35,671 nucleotides of DNA from PUPG01 sp031323845 (GCA_031323845.1 JAVIYP010000027.1:1-35671); one strand, 5' to 3'; numbered from the stretch's first letter, positions 7,630 to 16,419 are shown. Translations and numbers: made by a program. The notes: generated by a model not told the origin, from the sequence alone.

Positions 7630-8967
7630 ATGTTTGATAACCTGAGTGACAGATTGGAAAAGGCCTTTAAGGTCATCAAGGGCCAGGGTCATATTACCGA
7701 GATCAATGTAGCGGAATCGTTAAAGGATGTCCGGCGTGCCCTGGTTGATGCCGACGTGAACTACAAGATTGCCAAAAACTTCACGGAGAGGGTCAAGGAA
7801 AAGGCGATGGGCAGGGATGTGTTAAAGGCTGTTTCTCCCGGGCAGCTGATGGTGAAGGTTGTTCATGAGGAGCTGACAGAACTTATGGGATCCACCCATG
7901 AGGAGATAAACCTCAAGGGTAGTCCGGCCATCATGCTTATTGCAGGTTTGCAGGGTAGTGGTAAAACAACCTTTTCGGCCAAACTGGCCAACTACCTCAA
8001 AACCAAAAAGGGCAAAAAGGTGCTGCTGGTAGCCGGCGACGTTTATCGTCCTGCTGCCATTGACCAGCTCAGGGTGCTTGGCGAACAGATTGGAGTGGAG
8101 GTTTATACTGAAGCAGAGGTGAAAGACCCCCAGGGCATTGCCAGAAGGGCCCTGAACCATGCCAAAACCATGGGTCACCAGGTAGTTATCGTGGATACTG
8201 CCGGCCGGCTGGCCATTGATGAACAGATGATGGATGAAATATCATCCCTGAAGAAGCTCCTTAATCCGCAGGAAACCCTTTTCGTTGTGGATGCCATGAC
8301 AGGACAGGATGCTGTGAATACCGCGAAGGCTTTTAATGAAAGGCTTGATTACGAAGGTGTGGTGCTTACCAAGCTCGACGGTGACACCCGCGGCGGAGCG
8401 GCCCTGACCATTCGCTATGTGGTGGACAAGCCCATCAAGTTCGTGGGTATCGGCGAAAAAACGGATGCCATCGACGTATTCCATCCGCGGCGTATGGCCG
8501 ACAGGATTCTCGGTATGGGTGACATCGTTTCGCTCGTGGAAAAAGCCCAGGAACAATTCGACGAAGAAGAAGCGATACGGCTGCAGCGCAAAATTGCCAA
8601 GAACCAGTTCAACTTCAACGACTTCCTTTCGCAATTGCAGCAGATCAAAAAGATGGGTAACGTGAAAGACCTGATGGGTATGATTCCCGGAATGGGTAAG
8701 GCTATTAAGGATGTGGACCTGGAGGATGATGCGTTTAAAAGCATTGAAGCCATCATCCATTCCATGACGCCTGCCGAGAGGGAAAATCCGGCCATTCTGA
8801 ACGGAAGCAGGCGTAAACGCATTGCCATGGGAGCAGGTACGGACATCCAGGAGGTAAACAAGCTGATTAAACAGTTTGGCGACACCCGTAAAATGATGCG
8901 TATGATGACCAGTGGAGGCAAGGGCAAAATGGCCGGCCTGATGCGTAACCTGCAGATGAAGAAATAA
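7630..8967 (+). CDS. ffh: Signal recognition particle GTPase Ffh (SRP54)
   Basis: The 445-residue protein is a complete Ffh. It has an N-terminal helical bundle beginning 'MFDNLSDRLEKAFKVIKGQG', then the SRP GTPase domain with G1 'GLQGSGKTT' (106-114), 'AGDVYRPAA', G3 'DTAGR' (189-193) and G4 'TKLDGD' (247-252). A Met-rich M domain (about 310-445) follows, containing 'MIPGMGK' and a C-terminal run 'MMRMMTSGGKGKMAGLMRN' that binds signal peptides and 4.5S RNA. It pairs with FtsY to deliver nascent inner-membrane and secretory proteins to the Sec translocon. Length and motifs are those of the family. It is transcribed from its own promoter-like box at 7600. No 4.5S RNA gene is apparent next to it. 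Confidence 0.97.
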   Translation: MFDNLSDRLEKAFKVIKGQGHITEINVAESLKDVRRALVDADVNYKIAKNFTERVKEKAMGRDVLKAVSPGQLMVKVVHEELTELMGSTHEEINLKGSPAIMLIAGLQGSGKTTFSAKLANYLKTKKGKKVLLVAGDVYRPAAIDQLRVLGEQIGVEVYTEAEVKDPQGIARRALNHAKTMGHQVVIVDTAGRLAIDEQMMDEISSLKKLLNPQETLFVVDAMTGQDAVNTAKAFNERLDYEGVVLTKLDGDTRGGAALTIRYVVDKPIKFVGIGEKTDAIDVFHPRRMADRILGMGDIVSLVEKAQEQFDEEEAIRLQRKIAKNQFNFNDFLSQLQQIKKMGNVKDLMGMIPGMGKAIKDVDLEDDAFKSIEAIIHSMTPAERENPAILNGSRRKRIAMGAGTDIQEVNKLIKQFGDTRKMMRMMTSGGKGKMAGLMRNLQMKK

Positions 8968-9063
8968 CCGTTCGGGAGCGGCAACAATCAGGTTCAGATA
9001 CGTTTTTGCCGCAGATAAACAGGTGTTTTCAGAAAAAGATTCAGACATTAAACCTTATTGAAC

Positions 9064-9945
9064 ATGAAGCTTATTGATGGGAAAAAGATTGCCGCAACCA
9101 TAAAGGAAGAAATAGCCGGAGAGGTAAAAAGGATTACGGATCAGGGGGGCAAGGTGCCGCATCTGGCCGCCATACTTGTGGGCGATGATCCTGCCAGCGA
9201 AACTTACGTCAGCAACAAGTCGAAAGCATGCCGGGAGGTGGGCTTCGATTCGTCAACCTATCGTTTTCCCTCCGATGTTTCGGAGCAGGAGTTGCTGGAG
9301 GCTGTTGACTTCATCAACAATGATCCGGAAATCGACGGGCTGATCGTTCAGCTTCCGTTGCCCGGTCATATAGACAACCAGAAAGTAATACAGCGGATAG
9401 TGCCCGAAAAGGATGTAGACGGTTTTCATCCTGTTAACGTAGGCCGCATGACCATTGGCTTGCCGTCATATGTGTCGGCCACTCCCCACGGCATCCTGGA
9501 GTTGCTGATGCGCAGCGGCATTGAAACTGCCGGGAAGAACTGTGTGGTGCTTGGCCGCAGCAACATCGTCGGTAAACCGATGAGCCTGCTCATGGCGCGC
9601 AACGATGAGCCCGGAAATGCCACGGTCACCGTATGCCACAGCAAAACCAGAAACCTGAAAGAGATCACCTCAAGGGCCGACATTCTCATTGTGGCCATTG
9701 GCAGGCCTGAATTTGTAACCGCTGACATGGTAAAAGAGGGAGCGGTGGTCGTTGATGTAGGCATACACCGGGTAGCCTCCGATAAAACAAAATCGGGCTT
9801 CAGGCTTATCGGCGATGTCTGTTTTGATGAAGTGGCCGACAAAGCATCCTGCATCACACCGGTGCCGGGCGGGGTAGGCCCCATGACCATTGTTTCGCTG
9901 CTGATGAATACACTCAAAGCCTCAAAAAAAGAAATTTACGGATAA
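9064..9945 (+). CDS. folD: Bifunctional methylenetetrahydrofolate dehydrogenase / cyclohydrolase FolD
   Basis: The open frame could begin at TTG 9058, but ATG 9064 ('MKLIDGKKIAATIKEEI') is the normal family start and gives 293 residues. Catalytic residues are in place: Tyr48 and Lys52 in 'YVSNKSK', Asp119 in 'EKDVDGFHP'. The nucleotide-binding segment 'LGRSNIVGKPMSLL' and C-terminal signature 'TPVPGGVGPMTI' are present. The enzyme interconverts 5,10-methylene-THF, methenyl-THF and 10-formyl-THF in the cytoplasm, supplying purine synthesis and initiator Met-tRNA formylation. It connects in function to thyA and folA further along the window, which are in a separate cluster. The queE frame begins one base after its stop, so the two are probably translated from one mRNA. 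Confidence 0.96.
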   Translation: MKLIDGKKIAATIKEEIAGEVKRITDQGGKVPHLAAILVGDDPASETYVSNKSKACREVGFDSSTYRFPSDVSEQELLEAVDFINNDPEIDGLIVQLPLPGHIDNQKVIQRIVPEKDVDGFHPVNVGRMTIGLPSYVSATPHGILELLMRSGIETAGKNCVVLGRSNIVGKPMSLLMARNDEPGNATVTVCHSKTRNLKEITSRADILIVAIGRPEFVTADMVKEGAVVVDVGIHRVASDKTKSGFRLIGDVCFDEVADKASCITPVPGGVGPMTIVSLLMNTLKASKKEIYG

Positions 9946-9946
9946 G

Positions 9947-10603
9947 TTGAAGCACCCCGAACCCACCGGATTACCGGCCAAAGACCGCCTCCTCCTGAAA
10001 CAAGGCCTGCTTTTGCCCGTTATGGAACTGTTTTACTCCCTTCAGGGAGAAGGTTACCATACCGGGAAACCTGCTGCTTTTGTCCGCATAGGCGGTTGTG
10101 ATGTGGGCTGCCACTGGTGTGATGTCAAAGAGGCCTGGAACGCATCGCTGCACAAACCAACCCCGGTTGAAGAAATCATTGGCTTTGTGGATTCTTTTCC
10201 AGCAAAATCGGTGGTAATAACCGGAGGCGAACCGCTCCTGTACAACCTGCAACCCTTATGTGAAGGCCTGACACAGCGTGGGATAAGCATTTTTCTTGAA
10301 AGCTGCGGCGCATACCCTCTCAGTGGTCGGTTTGACTGGGTGTGCATCTCACCGAAAAAAAACCAGCCCCCTCGTGCCGATATGCTGCAAAGGGCAGACG
10401 AGCTGAAAGTGATCATCCACGACCCTGACGATCTTTGCTGGGCCGAAGAGAACGCCTCCCTGGTAAAGGCAGGCTGTAAGCTCTTCCTGCAGCCCGAGTG
10501 GAGCCGGTACAATCTTATCGTATCAGTCGTCGTTGACTATATAAAGCAAAACCCGAAGTGGATGATCTCTCTTCAGTCGCATAAGTTCATGAAAATCCCT
10601 TAG
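9947..10603 (+). CDS. queE: 7-carboxy-7-deazaguanine synthase QueE (radical SAM)
   Basis: The protein has 218 residues if it starts at TTG 9947, one base after the folD stop. The next ATG (10022) would remove the 'LLLKQGLLLPV' segment that homologues keep, so the TTG is favoured but not proven. The radical-SAM cluster motif is the compact CX3CX2C 'CDVGCHWC' (Cys51, Cys55, Cys58 in this numbering). 'FYSLQGEGYHTGKPAAFVRIGG' binds substrate, and 'VVITGGEPLL' is the SAM-contact motif. QueE converts 6-carboxytetrahydropterin to 7-carboxy-7-deazaguanine in queuosine (tRNA) or deazapurine DNA-modification pathways. No queC, queD or dpd genes are nearby, so queuosine is the likely pathway but this is inference. 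It appears translationally coupled to folD. Confidence 0.93.
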   Translation: MKHPEPTGLPAKDRLLLKQGLLLPVMELFYSLQGEGYHTGKPAAFVRIGGCDVGCHWCDVKEAWNASLHKPTPVEEIIGFVDSFPAKSVVITGGEPLLYNLQPLCEGLTQRGISIFLESCGAYPLSGRFDWVCISPKKNQPPRADMLQRADELKVIIHDPDDLCWAEENASLVKAGCKLFLQPEWSRYNLIVSVVVDYIKQNPKWMISLQSHKFMKIP

Positions 10604-10702
10604 TCCTGGGTTTAGCCTGGTCTTTTTTGCCTTATGTTACCTTGTTGTGATTCGGTTCTTCCACCGGTATTCGGTTGATGCGATACGTAAGATGGTTCAG
10701 TT

Positions 10703-12658
10703 ATGCGTTCAGCGTTGTTTTTCACAGTAGGTGTGTTTGTATGGCTTATGCTGCCCCAGGCATTGGCTGCTCAGCTTGATGCTGAGGCAACCACCGGCAG
10801 TCGCCGGGCACGCCGTGCCTATGAACAAGCAACGGAGGCCTGGCGTCGTTATGATCATCAAACCGCCGTCAGGGAGCTTGAAAGAGCGGTTGCCATTGAT
10901 GACACTTTTATACAGGCCTATCTTTTGCTGGCAGAGGTCCGGTATCAGCAGGGCGATTATGAACTGAGCATAGCACCCTGGCAGTCTGCGATTAGGATTG
11001 ACTCACTCTATTTTCCGGCAGCGTACTACTATCTCGGTGAAGCATTCTTGCGGATGGGCCGGTACGCGGAGGCAAAGCAGGCATTTACATCGGTGCTGGC
11101 TATGGACGCAGTCAGTGAATCCCTGCTGAGAAAAAGCAGGGAAAACCTTGCCGGCTGCCGTTTTGCGCTGGAAGCAATCCGCAATCCCGTTGACTTTGTC
11201 CCGATAAACCCCGGGCCTGCCATTAACAGTCTCTATGCGGAATACAGTCCTGCCCTTACCGCCGACGAAAAGACCCTGGTTTTCACGCGCAAAAAGCCCT
11301 TCAACCCCGGAGCGCCGGAAGATAAGATCATCTACTTTGAGGATTTTTACATCAGTTATTTTACGGATGGTTCCTGGACTGAAGCAAAGAACCTCGGACC
11401 GCCAATAAATACGACCGGCAATGAGGGTGCACAGACCATGACTGCCGATGGCAGGCACTTGTATTTCACGGCGTGTAACAGGCCGGATGCTTATGGAAGC
11501 TGTGATATTTATTACGCTGAAAGGCGGGGTGGACACTGGACAGAGCCTGTCAATGCCGGCAGGATGCTCAACTCACCTTTCTGGGACTCGCAGCCTTCGG
11601 TGTCGGCTGACGGACAACGCATCTATTTTGCCAGCAGCAGACCGGGTGGCGTTGGGGCAACCGATCTCTGGAAGGCCACCCGGCGGGCCGACGGAAGCTG
11701 GAATACACCGCAGAACCTTGGCCCTGTCATCAATACTGCCGGAAGGGAGGTCTCGCCCTTTATACATCCTGACAACCAAACACTCTATTTTGCTTCGGAC
11801 GGCCATCCCGGAATGGGCGGCCTTGATATTTTCTACAGCCGCCGTGATGCTGAAGGAAACTGGGGCGAGCCGGTGAACCTGGGATATCCGCTTAACACCC
11901 ATGGCGATGAATTTGCGCTGATCGTCGGGGCTTCGGGTGAGTGGGCCTGGTTTGCGTCCGAAGCAGAAGGAGGATATGGCGACAGCGACCTGTACAGGTT
12001 TCGCCTGTATCCGGAAGCACGTCCGCAGCCTGTGAGCTACATGAAAGGCATCGTTTATGACAGCATCACACAAAAACCTCTGGGCGCCAGCTTTGAACTC
12101 ATTGACATCGAAAGCGGCCAGTCAATCATTGCCTCCGGATCGGATGGCGTTGACGGATCCTTCCTGGTAGCTGTTCCCAGCGGAAAGAACCTGGCATTGA
12201 ACGTTTCAAAAAACGGCTACCTCTTTTTCTCAGAACACTTTAACTATGCGTATGCAAAGGAACAACCAGAGCCCTATCTGAAAAACATCCCCCTGCAACC
12301 TGCAACAGAGGGGCAAAGCACAGTTCTTAGAAATATATTCTTTGAAACCGACAGTTACAGGCTTGAGCCCTCGTCCTTTGCCGAACTTGACAGACTCGTG
12401 CAGTTTCTTGAACAAAATCCTGCCATCCATATAGAAATCAGCGGGCATACCGACAGTACCGGGACGCTTGAATACAACCTGGCCTTATCCGGAAACAGGG
12501 CACGCAGTGTGTACAACTACCTTGCCGGCAGGGGAGTGGCGCAACAGCGGATGTCATACAAAGGCTATGCGGATACCCGCCCGGTTGACACCAACGACAC
12601 TGAGGAAGGTCGTGCCAGAAACCGCCGTACTGAATTCACCATCCTGCAAAACCAGTGA
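10703..12658 (+). CDS. OmpA-family protein with TPR, PD40 propeller and regulatory-like domain (PorE-like)
   Basis: The 651-residue protein has a signal peptide cleaved near 'ALAAQ' (about residue 23). Domains in order: TPR helices (about 30-150); PD40/WD40-like blades (about 165-435) with repeats such as 'LYFTACNRPDAYGSCDIYYA', 'IYFASSRPGGVGATDLW' and 'LYFASDGHPGMGGLDIFY'; a carboxypeptidase-regulatory-like beta domain (about 440-530); and an OmpA C-terminal domain (about 543-651) with 'ISGHTDSTG', 'NLALSGNRARSV' and 'RARNRRTEF', the residues that hold peptidoglycan. This order matches PorE of Porphyromonas gingivalis, part of the type IX secretion machinery, although paralogues of other function are common. 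Unlike PorE I see no lipobox cysteine. It should lie in the periplasm tied to peptidoglycan. It lies 99 nt after queE, probably a separate unit. Confidence 0.88.
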   Translation: MRSALFFTVGVFVWLMLPQALAAQLDAEATTGSRRARRAYEQATEAWRRYDHQTAVRELERAVAIDDTFIQAYLLLAEVRYQQGDYELSIAPWQSAIRIDSLYFPAAYYYLGEAFLRMGRYAEAKQAFTSVLAMDAVSESLLRKSRENLAGCRFALEAIRNPVDFVPINPGPAINSLYAEYSPALTADEKTLVFTRKKPFNPGAPEDKIIYFEDFYISYFTDGSWTEAKNLGPPINTTGNEGAQTMTADGRHLYFTACNRPDAYGSCDIYYAERRGGHWTEPVNAGRMLNSPFWDSQPSVSADGQRIYFASSRPGGVGATDLWKATRRADGSWNTPQNLGPVINTAGREVSPFIHPDNQTLYFASDGHPGMGGLDIFYSRRDAEGNWGEPVNLGYPLNTHGDEFALIVGASGEWAWFASEAEGGYGDSDLYRFRLYPEARPQPVSYMKGIVYDSITQKPLGASFELIDIESGQSIIASGSDGVDGSFLVAVPSGKNLALNVSKNGYLFFSEHFNYAYAKEQPEPYLKNIPLQPATEGQSTVLRNIFFETDSYRLEPSSFAELDRLVQFLEQNPAIHIEISGHTDSTGTLEYNLALSGNRARSVYNYLAGRGVAQQRMSYKGYADTRPVDTNDTEEGRARNRRTEFTILQNQ

Positions 12659-12832
12659 CTCTGGCAACAATGTTTTCATCAGCGGCGTAAGGCTGATGAT
12701 GTCCGGCAACTTCCGGAATGCGGAAATATTTCAATGATGCCTTATGGATGAAAAAAATACACGACCACCGCCATCTTTCGTTTGCCGCCATTAGGGTTAT
12801 GCTCATTGTTAATAAGTATTTTTAAAAAATAG

Positions 12833-12863
12833 TTGCAGGCACATTGCGGAATCATTACTTTTG
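12833..12863 (+). promoter_or_regulatory. dnaB promoter (-33 TTGC, -7 TACTTTTG), probably leaderless
   Basis: TACTTTTG at 12856-12863 fits TAnnTTTG, with TTGC at 12833-12836 about 20 nt before it, near the Bacteroidota -33 spacing. The box ends four bases before the dnaB ATG, so transcription would start at or next to the start codon. Confidence 0.55.
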
Positions 12864-12867
12864 ATTC

Positions 12868-14400
12868 ATGGAACAAAGGGAGCAAAAAACACGTAACGTA
12901 ACAGCCAAAAAAGACCGGAAAGTATTTTATTCACTGGATTACAGCGATCACGGGCGGGTCCCGCCGCAAGCCACAGATCTTGAGGAAGCCGTGCTTGGCG
13001 CCATCATGCTGGAGCAAAACGCGCTGAACACTGTAATTGACATACTCAAGCCGGAAGTCTTTTATAAGGAGAGCCATCAGAAATTGTTTGCAGCCATTCT
13101 GGACCTCTTTCAGAAAGGGCAGCCGGTTGATATTCTGACTGTTACAGAAGAGCTGAAAAAGAAGGGCGAGCTTGATCTGGTGGGCGGAGCTTATTCCATT
13201 TCGATGCTGACCAACAGGGTGGCCAGTTCGGCCAATGTCGAATATCATGCCCGCATCGTACTCCAGAAATACATGCAGCGTGAGTTGATCCGCATCAGTT
13301 CCGAGATCATCAAAGAGTCGTACGAAGACGCTACCGATGTTTTTGACATCCTTGACAAGGCCGAGCAGCATTTGTTTGCTATCAGTGAAACCAACCTGAG
13401 GCGCAGTTACGACGACATGCACACCTTGATCAAGGATGCGATTCGTCAAATTGAAGGCGCCAAAAACAAGGAAGGCCATATCAGCGGTATCCCAAGTGGT
13501 TTTTCGGATCTTGACAGGATAACCGCCGGCTGGCAGCAGTCGGACCTTGTGGTGCTGGCTGCCAGACCGGGTATGGGTAAGACAGCCTTCGTGCTTACGA
13601 TGGCACGCAACATGGCCGTAGATTTCAAAAAACCCATCGCTATCTTTTCGCTCGAAATGGCCGGAGTGCAGCTGGTCACCAGGCTGATATCAAGCGAAAC
13701 GGAACTCGCCGCCGATAAACTCAAAAGAGGGCAGCTCGAAGACTATGAGTGGGAGCAGCTCAACGCCAGGTTGAGCGCTATTACGGACGCACCCCTGTAT
13801 ATCGACGACACCCCGGCCCTTTCCATATTTGAGCTGCGCGCCAAATGCCGCCGCCTCAAAGCACAACACAACATCGAAATGGTCATCGTAGATTACCTGC
13901 AGCTCATGAGCTCAGGAAATGATGGCCACAGAGGCAACCGTGAGCAAGAAATCAGCAACATATCCAGATCCATAAAAAGCCTTGCCAAAGAACTAAAGAT
14001 CCCCATCATTGCCATCTCGCAGCTCAGCCGCGCCGTCGAAACCAGGGGCGGCTCCAAACGACCCATATTGTCCGACCTCCGGGAGTCCGGAGCTATTGAA
14101 CAGGACGCCGATATGGTGCTGTTTATCTATCGCCCCGAATACTATCAGATTACTGAAGATGAACAGGGAAACCCCACCGACGGACTGGCGCAGCTGATCA
14201 TTGCAAAACACAGAAACGGCGCAACAGGAAGCATTAACCTCAGGTTTATTCAGAATTTCGCCAAGTTTACCGACTATGAAACAGGCGGATTCCTGCCCCC
14301 GGGCGAATTAAAACCCGCCGACGACTTCGATGACCAGCCCAATACCTTTACGATGCCTTCCAGGATGAATGATATGGAAGACGATGATGTACCCTTTTAA
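12868..14400 (+). CDS. dnaB: Replicative DNA helicase DnaB
   Basis: The 510-residue protein has the two-domain DnaB layout. The N-terminal helical domain that binds primase begins around residue 28 ('RVPPQATDLEEAVLGAIML'), a linker of about 40 residues follows, and then a RecA-like ATPase domain. Walker A is 'ARPGMGKT' (232-239), Walker B 'VIVDYLQLM' (339-347), with 'ISQLSRAVETR' and the arginine-finger region 'SDLRESGAIEQDADM'. It unwinds the lagging-strand template as a hexamer at the replication fork. The first 27 residues are charged and poorly conserved, and the acidic C-terminus 'MEDDDVPF' is typical of Bacteroidota DnaB. No intein is present. Its promoter box is so close to the ATG that the mRNA may have no leader. 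Confidence 0.97.
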   Translation: MEQREQKTRNVTAKKDRKVFYSLDYSDHGRVPPQATDLEEAVLGAIMLEQNALNTVIDILKPEVFYKESHQKLFAAILDLFQKGQPVDILTVTEELKKKGELDLVGGAYSISMLTNRVASSANVEYHARIVLQKYMQRELIRISSEIIKESYEDATDVFDILDKAEQHLFAISETNLRRSYDDMHTLIKDAIRQIEGAKNKEGHISGIPSGFSDLDRITAGWQQSDLVVLAARPGMGKTAFVLTMARNMAVDFKKPIAIFSLEMAGVQLVTRLISSETELAADKLKRGQLEDYEWEQLNARLSAITDAPLYIDDTPALSIFELRAKCRRLKAQHNIEMVIVDYLQLMSSGNDGHRGNREQEISNISRSIKSLAKELKIPIIAISQLSRAVETRGGSKRPILSDLRESGAIEQDADMVLFIYRPEYYQITEDEQGNPTDGLAQLIIAKHRNGATGSINLRFIQNFAKFTDYETGGFLPPGELKPADDFDDQPNTFTMPSRMNDMEDDDVPF

Positions 14401-14472
14401 CAAGACGTCCGCAACCGGTCAATCACTCATCATCATCCCCTGGTTTGCTGAACATTCTCCTCAATCCCTGCG

Positions 14473-14504
14473 TTTGATCTTTAACGGTGAAATGATTAAT
14501 TTTG
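14473..14504 (+). promoter_or_regulatory. Strong Bacteroidota-type promoter (TTTG N20 TAATTTTG)
   Basis: TTTG at 14473-14476 and TAATTTTG at 14497-14504 are separated by 20 nt, close to the ideal -33/-7 arrangement. It is the best promoter match in the window and lies 45 nt upstream of the chosen ATG (14550) of the next gene. Confidence 0.65.
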
Positions 14505-14549
14505 CCATAGAACAGAAATAATAACCAGGACATGCCGATTACAATATAT

Positions 14550-15833
14550 ATGAAGACCATTTTCACATACAGCAGGATACTCTTTTTTTTGATGGTGATG
14601 CTGATACATCTTACTGCATTCACTGCACAGATTCTGGTTCCCATGGACAACACCCAGCGCAACCATCTCAAAGCCTACGGTATAGCCTACCATGTTCTCA
14701 CTTATGATGTTGAGGTAAGCTGGCTGTTGAATTACCGGGGCGGTAGTTTTATGTTTGACTACCATGAGGAATTTGAACAGGAGCTGTTGGTCAGGGGTGT
14801 AAGTTTTCAGGTTATTGCCGATGTCCAGGCAGCTGGGATATTGCGGGAAATAGCTGATCCTGAAGTTAATATGGATGAAATCAGGCTTCATAAAGTGCCA
14901 AAAATTGCCGTTTACACGCCACCAAACAGCCTGCCCTGGGATGATGCCGTTACGCTGGCACTGACCTATGCGGAGATTCCTTATGATGAAGTATATGACG
15001 AAGAGGTGCTTTCGGGTGTTTTACCGTTGTATGACTGGCTTCATTTGCATCATGAGGATTTTACCGGTCAGTTTGGCAAATTCTGGTTTGCCTTTCGCCA
15101 TACGGATTGGTATAAGGAGGATGTGCGGCTTGCCGAAGAAACCGCCCGCAGGCTTGGTTTTGCACAGGTTGCCGATCTGAAGCTGGCCGTTGCCAAAAGC
15201 ATTCGCGATTTTGTGCTGGGAGGGGGTTATATGTTTGCCATGTGTTCAGCCCCGGAAAGTATTGACATTGCGCTTGCCGCAGAAGGTGTTGATATTCTGG
15301 ATCCCGTTTACAATGGCACCCCCGTTGACCCCCGGGCACAGGAAAAGCTTGACTTCAGCCGCACCTTTGCCTTTGAGAATTTTACCATAGTTCCTGACCC
15401 CAGGATTTATGAGAAATCCAACATAGACGTGCCGAAAACGGGCCGTAACCAGGCCACGGACTTTTTTACACTCTTTGATTTTTCTGCCAAATGGGATCCC
15501 ATTCCCACCATGCTCACCCAGAACCACCAGAGCATCATCAAAGGATTTATGGGTCAGACAACAGCTTTCAAAAGAGAGGTGGTTAAACCTACGGTTACCA
15601 TACTGGGTGAAAACCGGTCAAAGGATGAAGTCAGGTACCTTCATGGAGTTCATGGCAAGGGCACCTTTACCTTTTTGGGTGGCCATGATCCGGAAGACTA
15701 CCGGCACCACGTAGGCGACCCGCCCACAGATCTTGACCTCTATCCAAACTCACCGGGTTACAGGCTGATACTGAATAATGTGCTGTTCCCGGCAGCTAAA
15801 AAAGAGCCACTGAAAACCTGGCACGCAAACTGA
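14550..15833 (+). CDS. Secreted class I amidotransferase-like protein (often annotated asparagine synthetase B)
   Basis: The frame opens at ATG 14532, but ATG 14550 starts a normal signal peptide ('MKTIFTYSRILFFLMVML', cleavage near 'AFTAQ'), giving 427 residues. From memory, near-identical Bacteroidota proteins are labelled asparagine synthetase B, yet I see no N-terminal Cys nucleophile and no ATP-pyrophosphatase loop. Instead the sequence contains 'FVLGGGYMFAMCSAPES', which looks like the nucleophile elbow of the class I glutamine-amidotransferase fold (Cys232), preceded by Rossmann-like 'KIAVYTPPNSLPWDDAVTLALTYAEIPY'. A late His-rich stretch 'GVHGKGTFTFLGGHDPEDY' could supply the His. Activity and substrate are unknown; a secreted or periplasmic site is inferred. 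It has its own strong promoter and ends six bases from the convergent folA stop. Confidence 0.8.
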   Translation: MKTIFTYSRILFFLMVMLIHLTAFTAQILVPMDNTQRNHLKAYGIAYHVLTYDVEVSWLLNYRGGSFMFDYHEEFEQELLVRGVSFQVIADVQAAGILREIADPEVNMDEIRLHKVPKIAVYTPPNSLPWDDAVTLALTYAEIPYDEVYDEEVLSGVLPLYDWLHLHHEDFTGQFGKFWFAFRHTDWYKEDVRLAEETARRLGFAQVADLKLAVAKSIRDFVLGGGYMFAMCSAPESIDIALAAEGVDILDPVYNGTPVDPRAQEKLDFSRTFAFENFTIVPDPRIYEKSNIDVPKTGRNQATDFFTLFDFSAKWDPIPTMLTQNHQSIIKGFMGQTTAFKREVVKPTVTILGENRSKDEVRYLHGVHGKGTFTFLGGHDPEDYRHHVGDPPTDLDLYPNSPGYRLILNNVLFPAAKKEPLKTWHAN

Positions 15834-15839
15834 TAACCC

Positions 15840-16349
15840 TCAGTGACACAAGGCTGATTTCTTTTTCTTGTATTTCAGGAAGGCATAGGGGTATTTGTTT
15901 TTTTCATCTGCCTCATGTTCTTCAATGTCTTCCAGGTGCCATATTTCATCATCAATGTCCGGAAAGAAAGCATCACCGTCGAAGTTGGCATAGATCCTCG
16001 TGATGAGCATCCTGCGTGTGTAATACAGGTTGATGCACTGCTGGTAAATCTCGGCGCCGCCAATGACAAAAACATCTTTATCGGGCTTTGTCAGCTTGAT
16101 GGCCTCCTGCACCGAATGCACCACCTCAACATTGTCTGCTCTGAACGTGCCTGACCGGGTGAGCACAATATTCCTTCGCCCGGGCAGGGCTTTTCCTATG
16201 GATTCGAACGTCTTTCGCCCCATCAGCAGGGTATGACCCATAGTGACCTGTTTGAATCGCCTCAGATCGGCAGGCATGTGCCAGATAAGGCGATTGTCAC
16301 TGCCGATGACATTATTGTTGGCAACGGCAGCAATCAGTGTCATTTTCAT
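15840..16349 (-). CDS. folA: Dihydrofolate reductase FolA
   Basis: The 169-residue protein is a complete DHFR: 'LIAAVANNNVIGSDNRLIWHMPADLRRF' at the N-terminus with catalytic Asp28, 'LLMGRKTFESIGKALPGRRNIVLTR', and 'DVFVIGGAEIYQQCI'. It reduces dihydrofolate to tetrahydrofolate with NADPH, closing the cycle driven by ThyA. The start can be ATG 16349 or ATG 16343; both give a valid N-terminus and the sequence does not decide. It lies 70 nt downstream of thyA on the same strand, the usual thyA-folA order, and is the last gene of the cluster. Its basic C-terminal tail ('KYKKKKSALCH') is longer than in E. coli. Confidence 0.96.
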   Translation of the reverse strand: MKMTLIAAVANNNVIGSDNRLIWHMPADLRRFKQVTMGHTLLMGRKTFESIGKALPGRRNIVLTRSGTFRADNVEVVHSVQEAIKLTKPDKDVFVIGGAEIYQQCINLYYTRRMLITRIYANFDGDAFFPDIDDEIWHLEDIEEHEADEKNKYPYAFLKYKKKKSALCH

Positions 16350-16419
16350 AAGATCATGTTTTTGATTCGTATATTGATTTTTTCGGAATACAGAACCGGT
16401 TAAGCCATAAGTCTTTCTG

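Noticed and set aside
8242..9048. Open frame of 268 codons, minus strand
   Set aside because: It is antisense to ffh, rich in His and Leu as expected for a shadow frame, with no domain.
9947..10603. queE as part of a deazapurine DNA-modification (dpd) island
   Set aside because: No queC, queD or dpd genes and no mobile features nearby; the gene is coupled to folD in a core-genome setting.
12677..12698. 7-bp stem (CATCAGC / GCTGATG) after the PorE-like gene as a terminator
   Set aside because: The stem is weak and no T-run follows on either side; may be chance.
14550..15833. Asparagine synthetase B identity
   Set aside because: No N-terminal nucleophile Cys and no ATP-pyrophosphatase motif; the protein is secreted. 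I kept the gene but not the name.
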